Source of the DNA: Duganella sp. OV510
Lineage (GTDB): Bacteria; Pseudomonadota; Gammaproteobacteria; Burkholderiales; Burkholderiaceae_D
Direction: 5' to 3'
Assembly (NCBI RefSeq): GCF_900100205.1
Contig: NZ_FNEQ01000008.1
Location: forward strand, 62,001-126,000
DNA length: 64,000 nt
Made by a program: the position numbers and the translations under genes. Shown here piece by piece: positions 16,338 through 24,105 of the stretch (the first letter of the stretch is position 1; each line of letters begins with the position of its first letter). The notes below the pieces were generated by a model. That model worked only from the letters and a program-made list of their open reading frames with translations. It was not told the origin of the DNA and made no database searches.

Positions 16338-17324
16338 CTACGCGCGTGCGATATAAGGTTGAGCGAAGCGTGTATCCACCAGCTCCGCGATCGCCCGATT
16401 CAGATCGGTATCGCCTTTTACCAGCGCTTCATCCTTCAGAATCGGCGCGGCGACCTGCAAGGCCTTGACATGCTCGCTACCCGGTTGCGGATTGCTGAAA
16501 TCACTGCGCAGCTTCACCTGCAACAGCGCCACCGGCAGCGACACCTTGGCTTCTTCGGAAAGTATCTTCGCCGCCTCGGAGGGATTGGCACGTATCCAGG
16601 CGCGTGCCTTCTCATATGCCTTGATGACCCGCGCCACCTCGGCCGGCCGCGTCGCCAGGAAATCCTCGCGCACGTTCAGGAAACCATAGGTATTAAAAGC
16701 GATATTCCGGTAAATCAGCTTCGAGCCGCTTTCCAGTTCGCTGGCCGCCATGTGCGGATCAAGGCCGGCCCACGCATCCACCTTGCCTTGCTCAAGCGCC
16801 GCGCGGCCATCGGCGTGCTGCAAGCTCACATGCTCGATATCGCTGCGCTTCAGGCCCGCTGTCTGCAAGGATCGCAGCAGGAACAGATAAGGATCGGTGC
16901 CCTTGGTCGCGGCCACCTTTTTGCCTTTGAGGTCGGCGACGGTGCGGATGGGAGAATCCTTGCGCACCACCAGCGCAGTCCACTCGGGACGCGAAAAAAT
17001 GTAGGGAGTCTTGATCGGATTGCCGTTGGCCTTGGCCAGCAAGGCCGCCAGCCCGGCGGACGAACCGATATCGATGCTGTTCGCGTTCAGGTATTCCAGC
17101 GCGCGATTGCTGCCGGCGCTGAGTACCCAGCGCACCTGCACGCCATCGGCCTTGAATTCATCTTCCAGCCAGCCGAAGCGCTTCAGCACCAGGCTCGCCG
17201 GCGAGTAGTAAGCATAGTCGAGCCGCAGTTCCTTCAGTGGGGCAGCAACGACCAGCGATACAGGAGACAAGCCGGATACGGCGGCACTGCCGGCCGCCAG
17301 TTTCAACAGAGTTCTGCGCTTCAT
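16338..17324 (-). CDS. ssuA: ABC transporter substrate-binding protein, sulfonate type
   Basis: 328-residue periplasmic binding protein, first gene of the ssuA-C-B-like operon. The N terminus MKRRTLLKLAAGSAAVSG is a signal peptide with a twin-arginine look (KRRTLLK). The body matches the NMT1/SsuA family: LRLDYAYYSPASLVLKRFGW, the GSSAGLAALLAKANG loop and KVAATKGTDPYLFLL. Expected ligands are aliphatic sulfonates. About 95 bases upstream separate it from hmp on the same strand; no clear regulatory site was seen there. Confidence 0.83.
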   Translation of the reverse strand: MKRRTLLKLAAGSAAVSGLSPVSLVVAAPLKELRLDYAYYSPASLVLKRFGWLEDEFKADGVQVRWVLSAGSNRALEYLNANSIDIGSSAGLAALLAKANGNPIKTPYIFSRPEWTALVVRKDSPIRTVADLKGKKVAATKGTDPYLFLLRSLQTAGLKRSDIEHVSLQHADGRAALEQGKVDAWAGLDPHMAASELESGSKLIYRNIAFNTYGFLNVREDFLATRPAEVARVIKAYEKARAWIRANPSEAAKILSEEAKVSLPVALLQVKLRSDFSNPQPGSEHVKALQVAAPILKDEALVKGDTDLNRAIAELVDTRFAQPYIARA

Positions 17325-17418
17325 GTTTTCCCAAGGTTAGGCGTGGATGCATAAAGTATTACACCCACACCTGACTTGGTACACGAAGAAATCCGGCTTT
17401 ACATAGTTGAAAAGCGCA

Positions 17419-18600
17419 TCAGGCCAGGGCTTCCGCCGGGCCGAAGAACTCGTAGTAAGTCTGCGACTGCGGCACGCCCAGTTCACGCAGATGCGACTTG
17501 ATCGCCTTCATGAACGGTGTCGGGCCGAGGAAGTAAGCCTCGACGTCACGCGTCTGCGGCAGCCAGGCAGTCAACGTTTGCGGATTCAGGTAGCCGGTGG
17601 CATGCGGCTGCGCATCGTCATCGTTGGCGCTCTCGTAGCAGTAGAAGCGCTGCAGTTGCGGGTGTTTGGCCGCCAGCGCATCGATATGATCGCGGAAGGC
17701 GTGCACGCCGGCGTGGCGCGCCGCGTGGATGAAGTGGATAGGGCGGTTGCTGGTCAGTGCCGCAGTCAGCATCGCCAGCGTCGGCGTGATGCCAACGCCG
17801 CCGCTGATCAGCACCAATGGCTTGTCGCTATCGGCCAGCACAAAGTCGCCGGATGGCGGGAACACCTCGATGCTGTCGCCAACCTGTATCTGATCGTGCA
17901 GGAAGTTCGATACCAGGCCGCCCGGCTCGCGCTTGACGCTGATGCGGTAGTTGGCGCCGTTGGCAGCAGCCGACAGCGAGTACTGGCGGCGCTGCTGGGT
18001 GCCGCTCATATCGACGTTGATACCGATGTACTGGCCTGGCTTGTGCAGCACGACCTTGCCGCCGTCGGCCGGCGTCAGCACGAAGGACGTGATCTCGTCG
18101 CTTTCCACGGTTTTTGACAGCACCTTGAATTCGCGGCCACCGCGCCAGCCGCCTTCGACCTGTTCATTCTGTTTGTAGATATTTTCTTCGGCGCCGATCA
18201 GCAGATCGGCCAACTGGCCGTAGGCTGCGCCCCAGGCTTCAATCACGGCATCGGTGGCGATTTCAGCGCCAAGTACTTCGCGGATCGCCTTCAGCAGCGA
18301 GGCGCCGACGACCGGATAGTGCTCCGGCTGGATCTGCAGCGATACGTGCTTGTTGATGATGGTGCTGACCAGCGGGCCGAGGTTCTCCAGCTTCTCGATA
18401 TTTTTCGCGTACATCAGTACCGCGTTGGCCAGTGCGCGCTGTTGCGTACCTTCGTGCTGGTTAGCCTGGTTAAACAGCGGTATGACGTGCGGCGAGTCGT
18501 GGAACATCGACTTGTAGAAATGGCGGGTCAAGGCTTCGCCGCCCTGTTCGAGCAGGGGAACGGTGGCGGTAATGATGGCTTTATGGTCGGTGCTAAGCAT
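17419..18600 (-). CDS. hmp: Flavohaemoglobin, nitric oxide dioxygenase
   Basis: 393-residue cytoplasmic enzyme that oxidises NO to nitrate with O2 and NADH. The N-terminal globin domain contains the proximal haem ligand His85 (NKHVSLQI). The middle FAD domain has RRQYSLS, and the NAD domain has SGGVGITPTLAML. Length and domain order are typical of Hmp. It is divergent from a siderophore-type receptor, with about 150 bases between starts. NsrR control is common for hmp, but I saw no convincing NsrR palindrome. Confidence 0.93.
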   Translation of the reverse strand: MLSTDHKAIITATVPLLEQGGEALTRHFYKSMFHDSPHVIPLFNQANQHEGTQQRALANAVLMYAKNIEKLENLGPLVSTIINKHVSLQIQPEHYPVVGASLLKAIREVLGAEIATDAVIEAWGAAYGQLADLLIGAEENIYKQNEQVEGGWRGGREFKVLSKTVESDEITSFVLTPADGGKVVLHKPGQYIGINVDMSGTQQRRQYSLSAAANGANYRISVKREPGGLVSNFLHDQIQVGDSIEVFPPSGDFVLADSDKPLVLISGGVGITPTLAMLTAALTSNRPIHFIHAARHAGVHAFRDHIDALAAKHPQLQRFYCYESANDDDAQPHATGYLNPQTLTAWLPQTRDVEAYFLGPTPFMKAIKSHLRELGVPQSQTYYEFFGPAEALA

Positions 18601-18703
18601 GGTTTTCTCTGGTGGTTGTGAAGTTACGACGTAAAGAAGTATATCAGATGAATGTTTATTTTGCAGAGAGAGTTTTAAACCGGCTGTTACTAGAAAGTGA
18701 GAA

Positions 18704-18718
18704 TGAGAAGTGTTATCA
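18704..18718. promoter_or_regulatory. Putative Fur box before the siderophore-type receptor
   Basis: TGAGAAG-T-GTTATCA matches the 7-1-7 Fur consensus TGATAAT-N-ATTATCA at 11 of 14 positions. It ends 34 bases before the chosen start codon. A 19-mer alignment of the overlapping segment 18699-18717 gives 14 of 19 matches to the classical box. Iron repression of the receptor is the expected result. Confidence 0.6.
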
Positions 18719-18752
18719 TTTGAAAAGTTTAACTAGAATAAGTCTTCTTTAC

Positions 18753-20807
18753 ATGCCTGAACAATTCAAACTGACCGTGCTGGCCGCTGCGGTATCCCTG
18801 CTGATCGCTCCCGCCTACGCGCAACAAGCCGACGATGCACCGATGGAATCGATCCAGGTATCGGGCAGCTGGCTGGGCTCTGGCCTGCAAAACAGCGTCA
18901 AGAACTTCGCCGGCGCGCGCACCGTGGTCGACAAGGAAGCCATCGACGCCAGCGGCGCCGCCAATATCGGCGACGTGCTGCGCCGTATTCCTGGCGTGCA
19001 ATCGACCGACAACTCGGGCACTGCCGGCAGCGCGATCTCGCTGAATATCGGCATCCGTGGCCTGACCGGACGCTACTCGCCGCGCTCCACCGTGCTGTTG
19101 GACGGCATCCCGCTGGCGGTGGCGCCGTATGGGCAGCCGCAGCTGTCGTTTGCGCCGGTCAGCCTGAACAACGTTGAATCGATCGACGTCGTGCGTGGCG
19201 GCGGCGCGGTGCGCTATGGCCCGCAAAATGTCGGCGGCATCATCAACTTCCGCAGCCGCGCGATACCGGAAGGCGAGGGCATCCACGGCGACGCCAACGT
19301 CCGTTACAACGACTTCGGCGAAGGCGGCAGCAGCCGTCAGTACAGCGCCTTTGTCGGCGGCACCGCCAGCAACGGCTTCGGCCTGGCGTTGATGTACTCG
19401 GGCATGGAAGGGCGCGAGTGGCGCCAGGGCAGCGACGAAAAAGTCAACGACGTCGCGCTGAAATTCCGCTACCCGCTGGACGATCACAGCGAGGTGTACG
19501 GCAAGGTGTCGTACTACGACGTCAAATCAAGGACGCCGGGCGGCCTGACGGTGGCGCAGTACAACGCCAATCCCTTCCAGAACACGCGCCCGAGCGACTT
19601 CTGGAACGGCGACCGCAAGGGCGCGGACGTCGGTTACCTGAACACCATCTCGGCCACGCAGGAATTTGAAGTCAAGGCCTACTACAACGAAAGCTTCCGC
19701 CAGAGCGCGTTGATCAATGCCGCTCGCACGCAGATCACCTGGCAGCCGCGTAACTACCAGGTGCTGGGCGTCGAACCGCGCTACACACAGCGCTTCAAGG
19801 CTGCTGGCCTGACGCATGACGTCACGGTGGGCTACCGCTTCCTGCGCGAGCGCGGCGATGACAACAACTACATCCAGAACGTGGCCACCGGCCTGAATGG
19901 CGCCACCGCCACCTTCAACAATAGCACCGACGCGCATGCTGCCTATATCGACGACCGCATCGCCGTGGGTCAGTGGCGCATCACGCCGGGCGTGCGTTAC
20001 GAGAAAATCTCGTCGACGCGCGACGACGTCGCCGCCAAGTCCAGCTTCGAGACCGACAACAACAAAGCGCTGCCATCGCTGAACGTGGCTTATCTGTTGA
20101 ATCCCGCGCTGACGGTGTTTGTCAACTACACCACCTCGTTTGGCGCGGTGCAGAACACCCAGCTGAATTCGCAAACGTCCACCAATCCGCTGAAGCCTGA
20201 ACTGGCAAAGACCGCCGAAGTCGGGGCGCGCTGGAAAACCGGCGCCGTGAGCGCCGAAGTCACTGCCTTCCAGCTGAAGTTCGACAACCAGATCGCGCAG
20301 GTGCCAGGCATCACGCCGGCCACCTTCCAGAACATCGGCGCGACCAAGCACGACGGCCTGGAAACGGCGCTGGACTACACCTTTGACGACGCCAGCGCGC
20401 TGGCCGGCCTGAACGTGTACGCCAACTACACCTACACCAGGGCGATCCAGGAATCCGGCACGACGGCCGGCCTGGACGTACCGTTCTACTCGCGCAACAC
20501 CGACACCGTCGGCGCGCGCTACCGGGTAGGCGCATGGACGGCAAACATCTCCAGCACGCACCAGACCAAGCAATATTCCGACACCGCCAACACGGTGACG
20601 GAAGCGGCGAATGGCGGCGCCGGCATGATCCCCGGCTTCCGCCTGTGGAACGCCCAGCTTTCGTGGAAGCAGCCTGCCTACGAAATCGCCGCCGGCGTCA
20701 ATAACATTGCCGACAAGCGCTACTACACGCGCAACGTCGACGGCAACGCCGGCCGCATGGTCGGCGCCCCGCGTACCGCCTACCTGCAACTCCGCGTCGC
20801 CTACTAG
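18753..20807 (+). CDS. TonB-dependent siderophore receptor (FecA-like)
   Basis: 684-residue outer-membrane receptor with a signal peptide ending APAYAQ, a plug domain (about 25-160, with NIGIRGLTGRYSPRSTVLLD and VVRGGGAVRYGPQNVGG) and a 22-strand-type barrel ending LQLRVAY. The plug resembles FecA/ferric-citrate-type receptors; there is no N-terminal signalling domain. I chose ATG 18753 because the signal peptide starts there; the frame stays open upstream to 18612 but that part lies in the promoter. A Fur-like box 34 bases before the start supports an iron role. Confidence 0.88.
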   Translation: MPEQFKLTVLAAAVSLLIAPAYAQQADDAPMESIQVSGSWLGSGLQNSVKNFAGARTVVDKEAIDASGAANIGDVLRRIPGVQSTDNSGTAGSAISLNIGIRGLTGRYSPRSTVLLDGIPLAVAPYGQPQLSFAPVSLNNVESIDVVRGGGAVRYGPQNVGGIINFRSRAIPEGEGIHGDANVRYNDFGEGGSSRQYSAFVGGTASNGFGLALMYSGMEGREWRQGSDEKVNDVALKFRYPLDDHSEVYGKVSYYDVKSRTPGGLTVAQYNANPFQNTRPSDFWNGDRKGADVGYLNTISATQEFEVKAYYNESFRQSALINAARTQITWQPRNYQVLGVEPRYTQRFKAAGLTHDVTVGYRFLRERGDDNNYIQNVATGLNGATATFNNSTDAHAAYIDDRIAVGQWRITPGVRYEKISSTRDDVAAKSSFETDNNKALPSLNVAYLLNPALTVFVNYTTSFGAVQNTQLNSQTSTNPLKPELAKTAEVGARWKTGAVSAEVTAFQLKFDNQIAQVPGITPATFQNIGATKHDGLETALDYTFDDASALAGLNVYANYTYTRAIQESGTTAGLDVPFYSRNTDTVGARYRVGAWTANISSTHQTKQYSDTANTVTEAANGGAGMIPGFRLWNAQLSWKQPAYEIAAGVNNIADKRYYTRNVDGNAGRMVGAPRTAYLQLRVAY

Positions 20808-20817
20808 AGCCCTAAAA

Positions 20818-20877
20818 CCGGGGTCAGTTCTGCCAAATGTACATGAGCTCGTGTACGTTTGGCAGAACTGACCCCGG
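20818..20877 (+). repeat. 60-bp near-perfect palindrome (REP-like hairpin)
   Basis: Two 30-base arms fold back with 28 Watson-Crick pairs and two T/G positions. In RNA from the plus strand both mismatches become G-U wobble pairs, so the whole arm can pair. The outer 20 bases of each arm (CCGGGGTCAGTTCTGCCAAA) are perfect. It lies 10 bases after the receptor stop. It may be a mobile REP-type element or act as a terminator; no T-run follows. No second copy was noticed in the window. Confidence 0.75.
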
Positions 20878-20926
20878 AGTTGGGCGCGTAGGACTAAGAT
20901 GACATTCTGCAATGTTCGCAGCCTAC

Positions 20927-20949
20927 ATAGGACTACAAAGTGGTCCTAT
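20927..20949. promoter_or_regulatory. Inverted repeat upstream of the Crp-like gene
   Basis: ATAGGAC-N9-GTCCTAT, a perfect 7-base inverted repeat 67 bases before the Crp-like start codon. It may be an operator, possibly for autoregulation. A second inverted repeat (GTGTCT-N13-AGACAC) lies between it and the gene. Function is unproven. Confidence 0.4.
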
Positions 20950-21015
20950 ACCGCCGGTTTAGCCCGCTGGTTATAGTGTCTACATCAACCAGTCAGACAC
21001 TTACAGAGGCTTACC

Positions 21016-21765
21016 ATGAACGCAATCCATACCGCACCAGCCGCCCAACAGACCATCAGCCTGATCGGCGCGCAACAGAATGATTTGCTGCGCGCACTGT
21101 CGCGTGATGATCTGCTCGCCCTGTTCGGCGACCTGGAACTGGTCACGTTGCCAGAAGGTAAGCACTTGTTCGATTACGGCGATGCCGTTGAATACACTTA
21201 TTTCCCGACCAACGCCATTGTTTCGCTGCAATATGTGATGGAAGACGGCGCAACTACCGAGATCGCTGTGGTCGGCCGCGAAGGCGTGGTCGGCGTGGCA
21301 CTGCACCCAACCGAGCGCGCCAGCTACGCCGCCGTGGTGCAGACCGCCGGTTATGGCTATCGCCTGAAAACCTCGCTGCTGCGTGAAGTCTTCTATAGCG
21401 GCGGCCCGCTGGCCCAGCAGCTGATGCGCTATACCAGCATGATGTTTGCCCAGCTGGCACAGAGCGTGGCTGGCAGCCGTCACACCAGCATCGAGCAGAA
21501 ACTGTGCCGCTGGCTGCTGGAACGCCTGGACCGTTCGCTGTCCAATGAGCTGAAAGTGACCCAGGAGATGATCGCCAATATGCTGGGCGTGCGCCGCGAA
21601 AGCATCACCGGCGCCGCTGGCAAGCTGGCCCAGGAAGGCTTGATCACCTACCGTCGTGGCCTGGTGACCGTGCTGGATCGTGATGGCATGGAGCGCCGCG
21701 CAGGCAGCTGCTACCAGGGCCGCATCAACAATACGGCCGCAGCCCAGCCACGCTACGCAGCGTAA
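21016..21765 (+). CDS. Crp/Fnr-family transcriptional regulator
   Basis: 249-residue regulator with an N-terminal cyclic-nucleotide-type sensor fold (about 30-150; LPEGKHLFDYGDAVEYTYFP) and a C-terminal helix-turn-helix (about 185-230; VTQEMIANMLGVRRESITGAA). It lacks the cysteines of Fnr and the typical cAMP-pocket Arg/Ser motif, so the ligand is unknown. It belongs to the group of short Crp-like proteins that occur in several copies in Oxalobacteraceae (recollection, not checked). Confidence 0.85.
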   Translation: MNAIHTAPAAQQTISLIGAQQNDLLRALSRDDLLALFGDLELVTLPEGKHLFDYGDAVEYTYFPTNAIVSLQYVMEDGATTEIAVVGREGVVGVALHPTERASYAAVVQTAGYGYRLKTSLLREVFYSGGPLAQQLMRYTSMMFAQLAQSVAGSRHTSIEQKLCRWLLERLDRSLSNELKVTQEMIANMLGVRRESITGAAGKLAQEGLITYRRGLVTVLDRDGMERRAGSCYQGRINNTAAAQPRYAA

Positions 21766-21775
21766 GAGAAGGGTG

Positions 21776-22003
21776 TTAGTGCAGGACGCGCGACGGCGGA
21801 TTGATCAGGAAACCACCGAAATCCGCCCGCGCTGGCAGACGCGCTGCCAGGTCCTGATCCAGCTTGCGCTGCACCAGCTTGTGCCAGGCGCTGGCCCAAC
21901 GGGCCGCAAGCTGGGATTCTTCAGCCGAACGCGCATACAGCGTTCTTTCCACGGCAAGTTTCTGGCGTTGCAGGGCGTAGCTGGCGGATATCAGAGTCGT
22001 CAT
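21776..22003 (-). CDS. Small hypothetical protein
   Basis: 75-residue reading frame on the minus strand, 10 bases after the Crp-like gene end. The composition is protein-like: amphipathic and Arg/Ala-rich, with segments such as SYALQRQKLAVERTLYA and WASAWHKLVQRKLD that could form helices. No signal peptide, no known domain, and no obvious ribosome site before the ATG. If it is not a gene, 21766-22169 holds no coding sequence that I can identify. Confidence 0.4.
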   Translation of the reverse strand: MTTLISASYALQRQKLAVERTLYARSAEESQLAARWASAWHKLVQRKLDQDLAARLPARADFGGFLINPPSRVLH

Positions 22004-22169
22004 GGCGTCGTAGACCGGAGTAGTTGATCGGAATGCGTTGCCATTGTGCTCCCGGCAGCCCGTTTCTGAATGTGCGCCATTTCACCCATAACGATGAGTA
22101 AACCGGGCAAGACGTGTAAAATACCTGTCTGTTGCTTTATCGCACGTTTCTTTTCCGACTTATTCCCCG

Positions 22170-23606
22170 ATGAATTTCTCTAAAAACGCCTTGGCGGGCT
22201 TGACCACGTCCTTTGCGCTGGTGCCCGAGTGCATCGCTTTTGCGCTGGTCGCGCATCTCAATCCGCTGATCGGCCTATACGGCGCCTTCTTTATTTGCAC
22301 CGTTACGGCAATTTTTGGTGGCCGTCCCGGCATGATTTCGGGTGCCGCCGGTTCGATGGCGGTGGTGATTGTGGCCTTGGTGGCCCAACACGGCCTGCAA
22401 TATTTCCTTGCTACCGTGATTCTCAGCGGGCTGATCATGCTGCTGTTTGGCGTCCTGCGGCTGGGCAAGCTGGTCACGATGGTCCCGCATCCGGTCATGC
22501 TGGGCTTCGTCAATGGCCTGGCGATTGTGATTGCGTGGTCGCAATTGCAACATTTTAAGGCGGATGGCGACTGGTTGCCGGGCGCTTCGATGGTCTGGAT
22601 GTGCGGCTTGGTGCTGCTGACCATGGCGATCGTTTATCTGCTGCCGCGACTGACCAGGGCGCTGCCGCCGGCGTTGGTAGCGATTGTTGGCGTTGGCGTG
22701 CTGTCGGCAACGCTGCATCTGCCGGTCCGCACCTTGGGCGACATGGCGCATATCGCCGGTGGTCTGCCGTCGTTTGCGCTGCCGGACGTGCCGATGACGA
22801 TGGAGACCTTGCGCATCGTGCTGCCCTACGCTTTTCTGATGGCGATGGTCGGCCTGCTGGAAACGCTGCTGACCTTTAACCTGACCGATGAGATCACCGA
22901 AACGCGCGGCCTGCCGAACCGCGAGTGCGTGGCGCTGGGCGCGGCCAATGTGGCGTCCGGCCTGTTTGGCGGCATGGGCGGTTGCGCAATGATCGGCCAG
23001 ACCATGATTAATCTGAGTTCCGGTGGACGCACGCGCGTGTCGGGCGCGGTGGCCGGCATCATGATCCTGCTGTTCATTCTGTTCCTGTCGCCGTTCATTG
23101 AGCAGATCCCCTTGGCGGCATTGGTGGGCGTGATGTTTGTGGTGGCGCAGGAGACGTTTGCCTGGGGTTCGCTGCGGGTGCTGGGCAAGGTGCCGCGTCA
23201 TGATGCGCTGTTGATTGTCGCGGTGACGGCGATTACGGTGGCCACCGATCTGGCGATGGCGGTGATGTGCGGGATTATTATCGCCGCGCTCAGCTTCGCC
23301 TGGCGCCACGCGCGCGATATCCGTGCCGATGTGGTGAGCGCCGATGGCGTCAAGACTTACACGCCGCATGGCACATTGTTCTTCGCTTCGGTCACGCATT
23401 TCAACGCCTTGTTTGATCTGGCTGGCGATCCACAGCAGGTAGTGCTGGATGCGCGCCACCTGCGCCTGGCCGACCATTCCGCCGTCGTGGCAGTGGCCGC
23501 GCTGAGCGAGCGTTACACCAAAGCCGGCAAGACGCTGCAGGTGCTGCATTTGTCCAAGCGCTGCGCAACACTGTTGCAGCGCTCGGGCGTGATGGCTACG
23601 GCATGA
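22170..23606 (+). CDS. SulP-family anion transporter with STAS domain
   Basis: 478-residue inner-membrane transporter. About 10-12 helices fill residues 5-375; the first helix carries the SulP-typical pattern TSFALVPECIAFALVA. The C-terminal STAS domain covers about 385-475 (TLFFASVTHFNALFDL, VVLDARHLRLADHSAV). Family members import sulfate, bicarbonate or dicarboxylates; no carbonic anhydrase or sulfur gene is adjacent, so the substrate is open. No clear ribosome site precedes the ATG. Confidence 0.88.
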   Translation: MNFSKNALAGLTTSFALVPECIAFALVAHLNPLIGLYGAFFICTVTAIFGGRPGMISGAAGSMAVVIVALVAQHGLQYFLATVILSGLIMLLFGVLRLGKLVTMVPHPVMLGFVNGLAIVIAWSQLQHFKADGDWLPGASMVWMCGLVLLTMAIVYLLPRLTRALPPALVAIVGVGVLSATLHLPVRTLGDMAHIAGGLPSFALPDVPMTMETLRIVLPYAFLMAMVGLLETLLTFNLTDEITETRGLPNRECVALGAANVASGLFGGMGGCAMIGQTMINLSSGGRTRVSGAVAGIMILLFILFLSPFIEQIPLAALVGVMFVVAQETFAWGSLRVLGKVPRHDALLIVAVTAITVATDLAMAVMCGIIIAALSFAWRHARDIRADVVSADGVKTYTPHGTLFFASVTHFNALFDLAGDPQQVVLDARHLRLADHSAVVAVAALSERYTKAGKTLQVLHLSKRCATLLQRSGVMATA

Positions 23607-24048
23607 AGTCGTGATCAAGTAGCTGGGCGACGGAATAGGGCAACTGGCGAGGGAAAGTCGTGATATCGAGTCCGGTTTCCAGTGCAGCGCGGCGGCGTGC
23701 GTCCGTATAGCAGTCCATTGAAAATTTCATCACCCTCGGGCGCATGCTCGGACTGCTCTCCAGCAGGAGCAATATGCGGCGACGCTGCTCGATCAAGGTG
23801 GAATGCCATTTGTTTCTCGGGTGGTCGGTTTGGTACTCGCACTTGAGCAGGTGCATGATGAGCACGGTAAGCCGGCTATCCAGCTCGTGAGCGTATTGTT
23901 TTTTCATGCCGTCGAGCTCCTCGACCAGGTTCCCGAGGTCGAGCTCGGAGAACCTTTTTTCCGACAGTAAGCGGACCTGCGCGTCTATCCACAGTACCCA
24001 ATCTTCGTCGTAGCATGCGATGGTGCGGGGCTGGGCCAGTGTTTGCAT
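23596..24048 (-). CDS. DUF29-domain protein
   Basis: 150-residue cytoplasmic protein. The pattern YDEDWVLWIDAQVRLL, DLGNLVEELDGM and HLLKCEYQTDHPRNKWHSTL is that of DUF29, a helical family with no known function, common in cyanobacteria and proteobacteria. It overlaps the end of the SulP gene by 11 bases on the opposite strand. Confidence 0.85.
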   Translation of the reverse strand: MQTLAQPRTIACYDEDWVLWIDAQVRLLSEKRFSELDLGNLVEELDGMKKQYAHELDSRLTVLIMHLLKCEYQTDHPRNKWHSTLIEQRRRILLLLESSPSMRPRVMKFSMDCYTDARRRAALETGLDITTFPRQLPYSVAQLLDHDFMP

Positions 24049-24105
24049 GATGCGCCTCCAAAAGCTTCAGCTTAGGCTGGCGCCATTCCCCGCGTTTGAG
24101 GCAGA

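Noticed and set aside
18601..18700. Possible NsrR site before hmp (AAGAAGTATAT near 18635)
   Set aside because: Only one half resembles the NsrR motif; the other half does not match.
18612..18752. Upstream extension of the siderophore-type receptor
   Set aside because: It would include the Fur-like box and promoter and hide the signal peptide; ATG 18753 is better.
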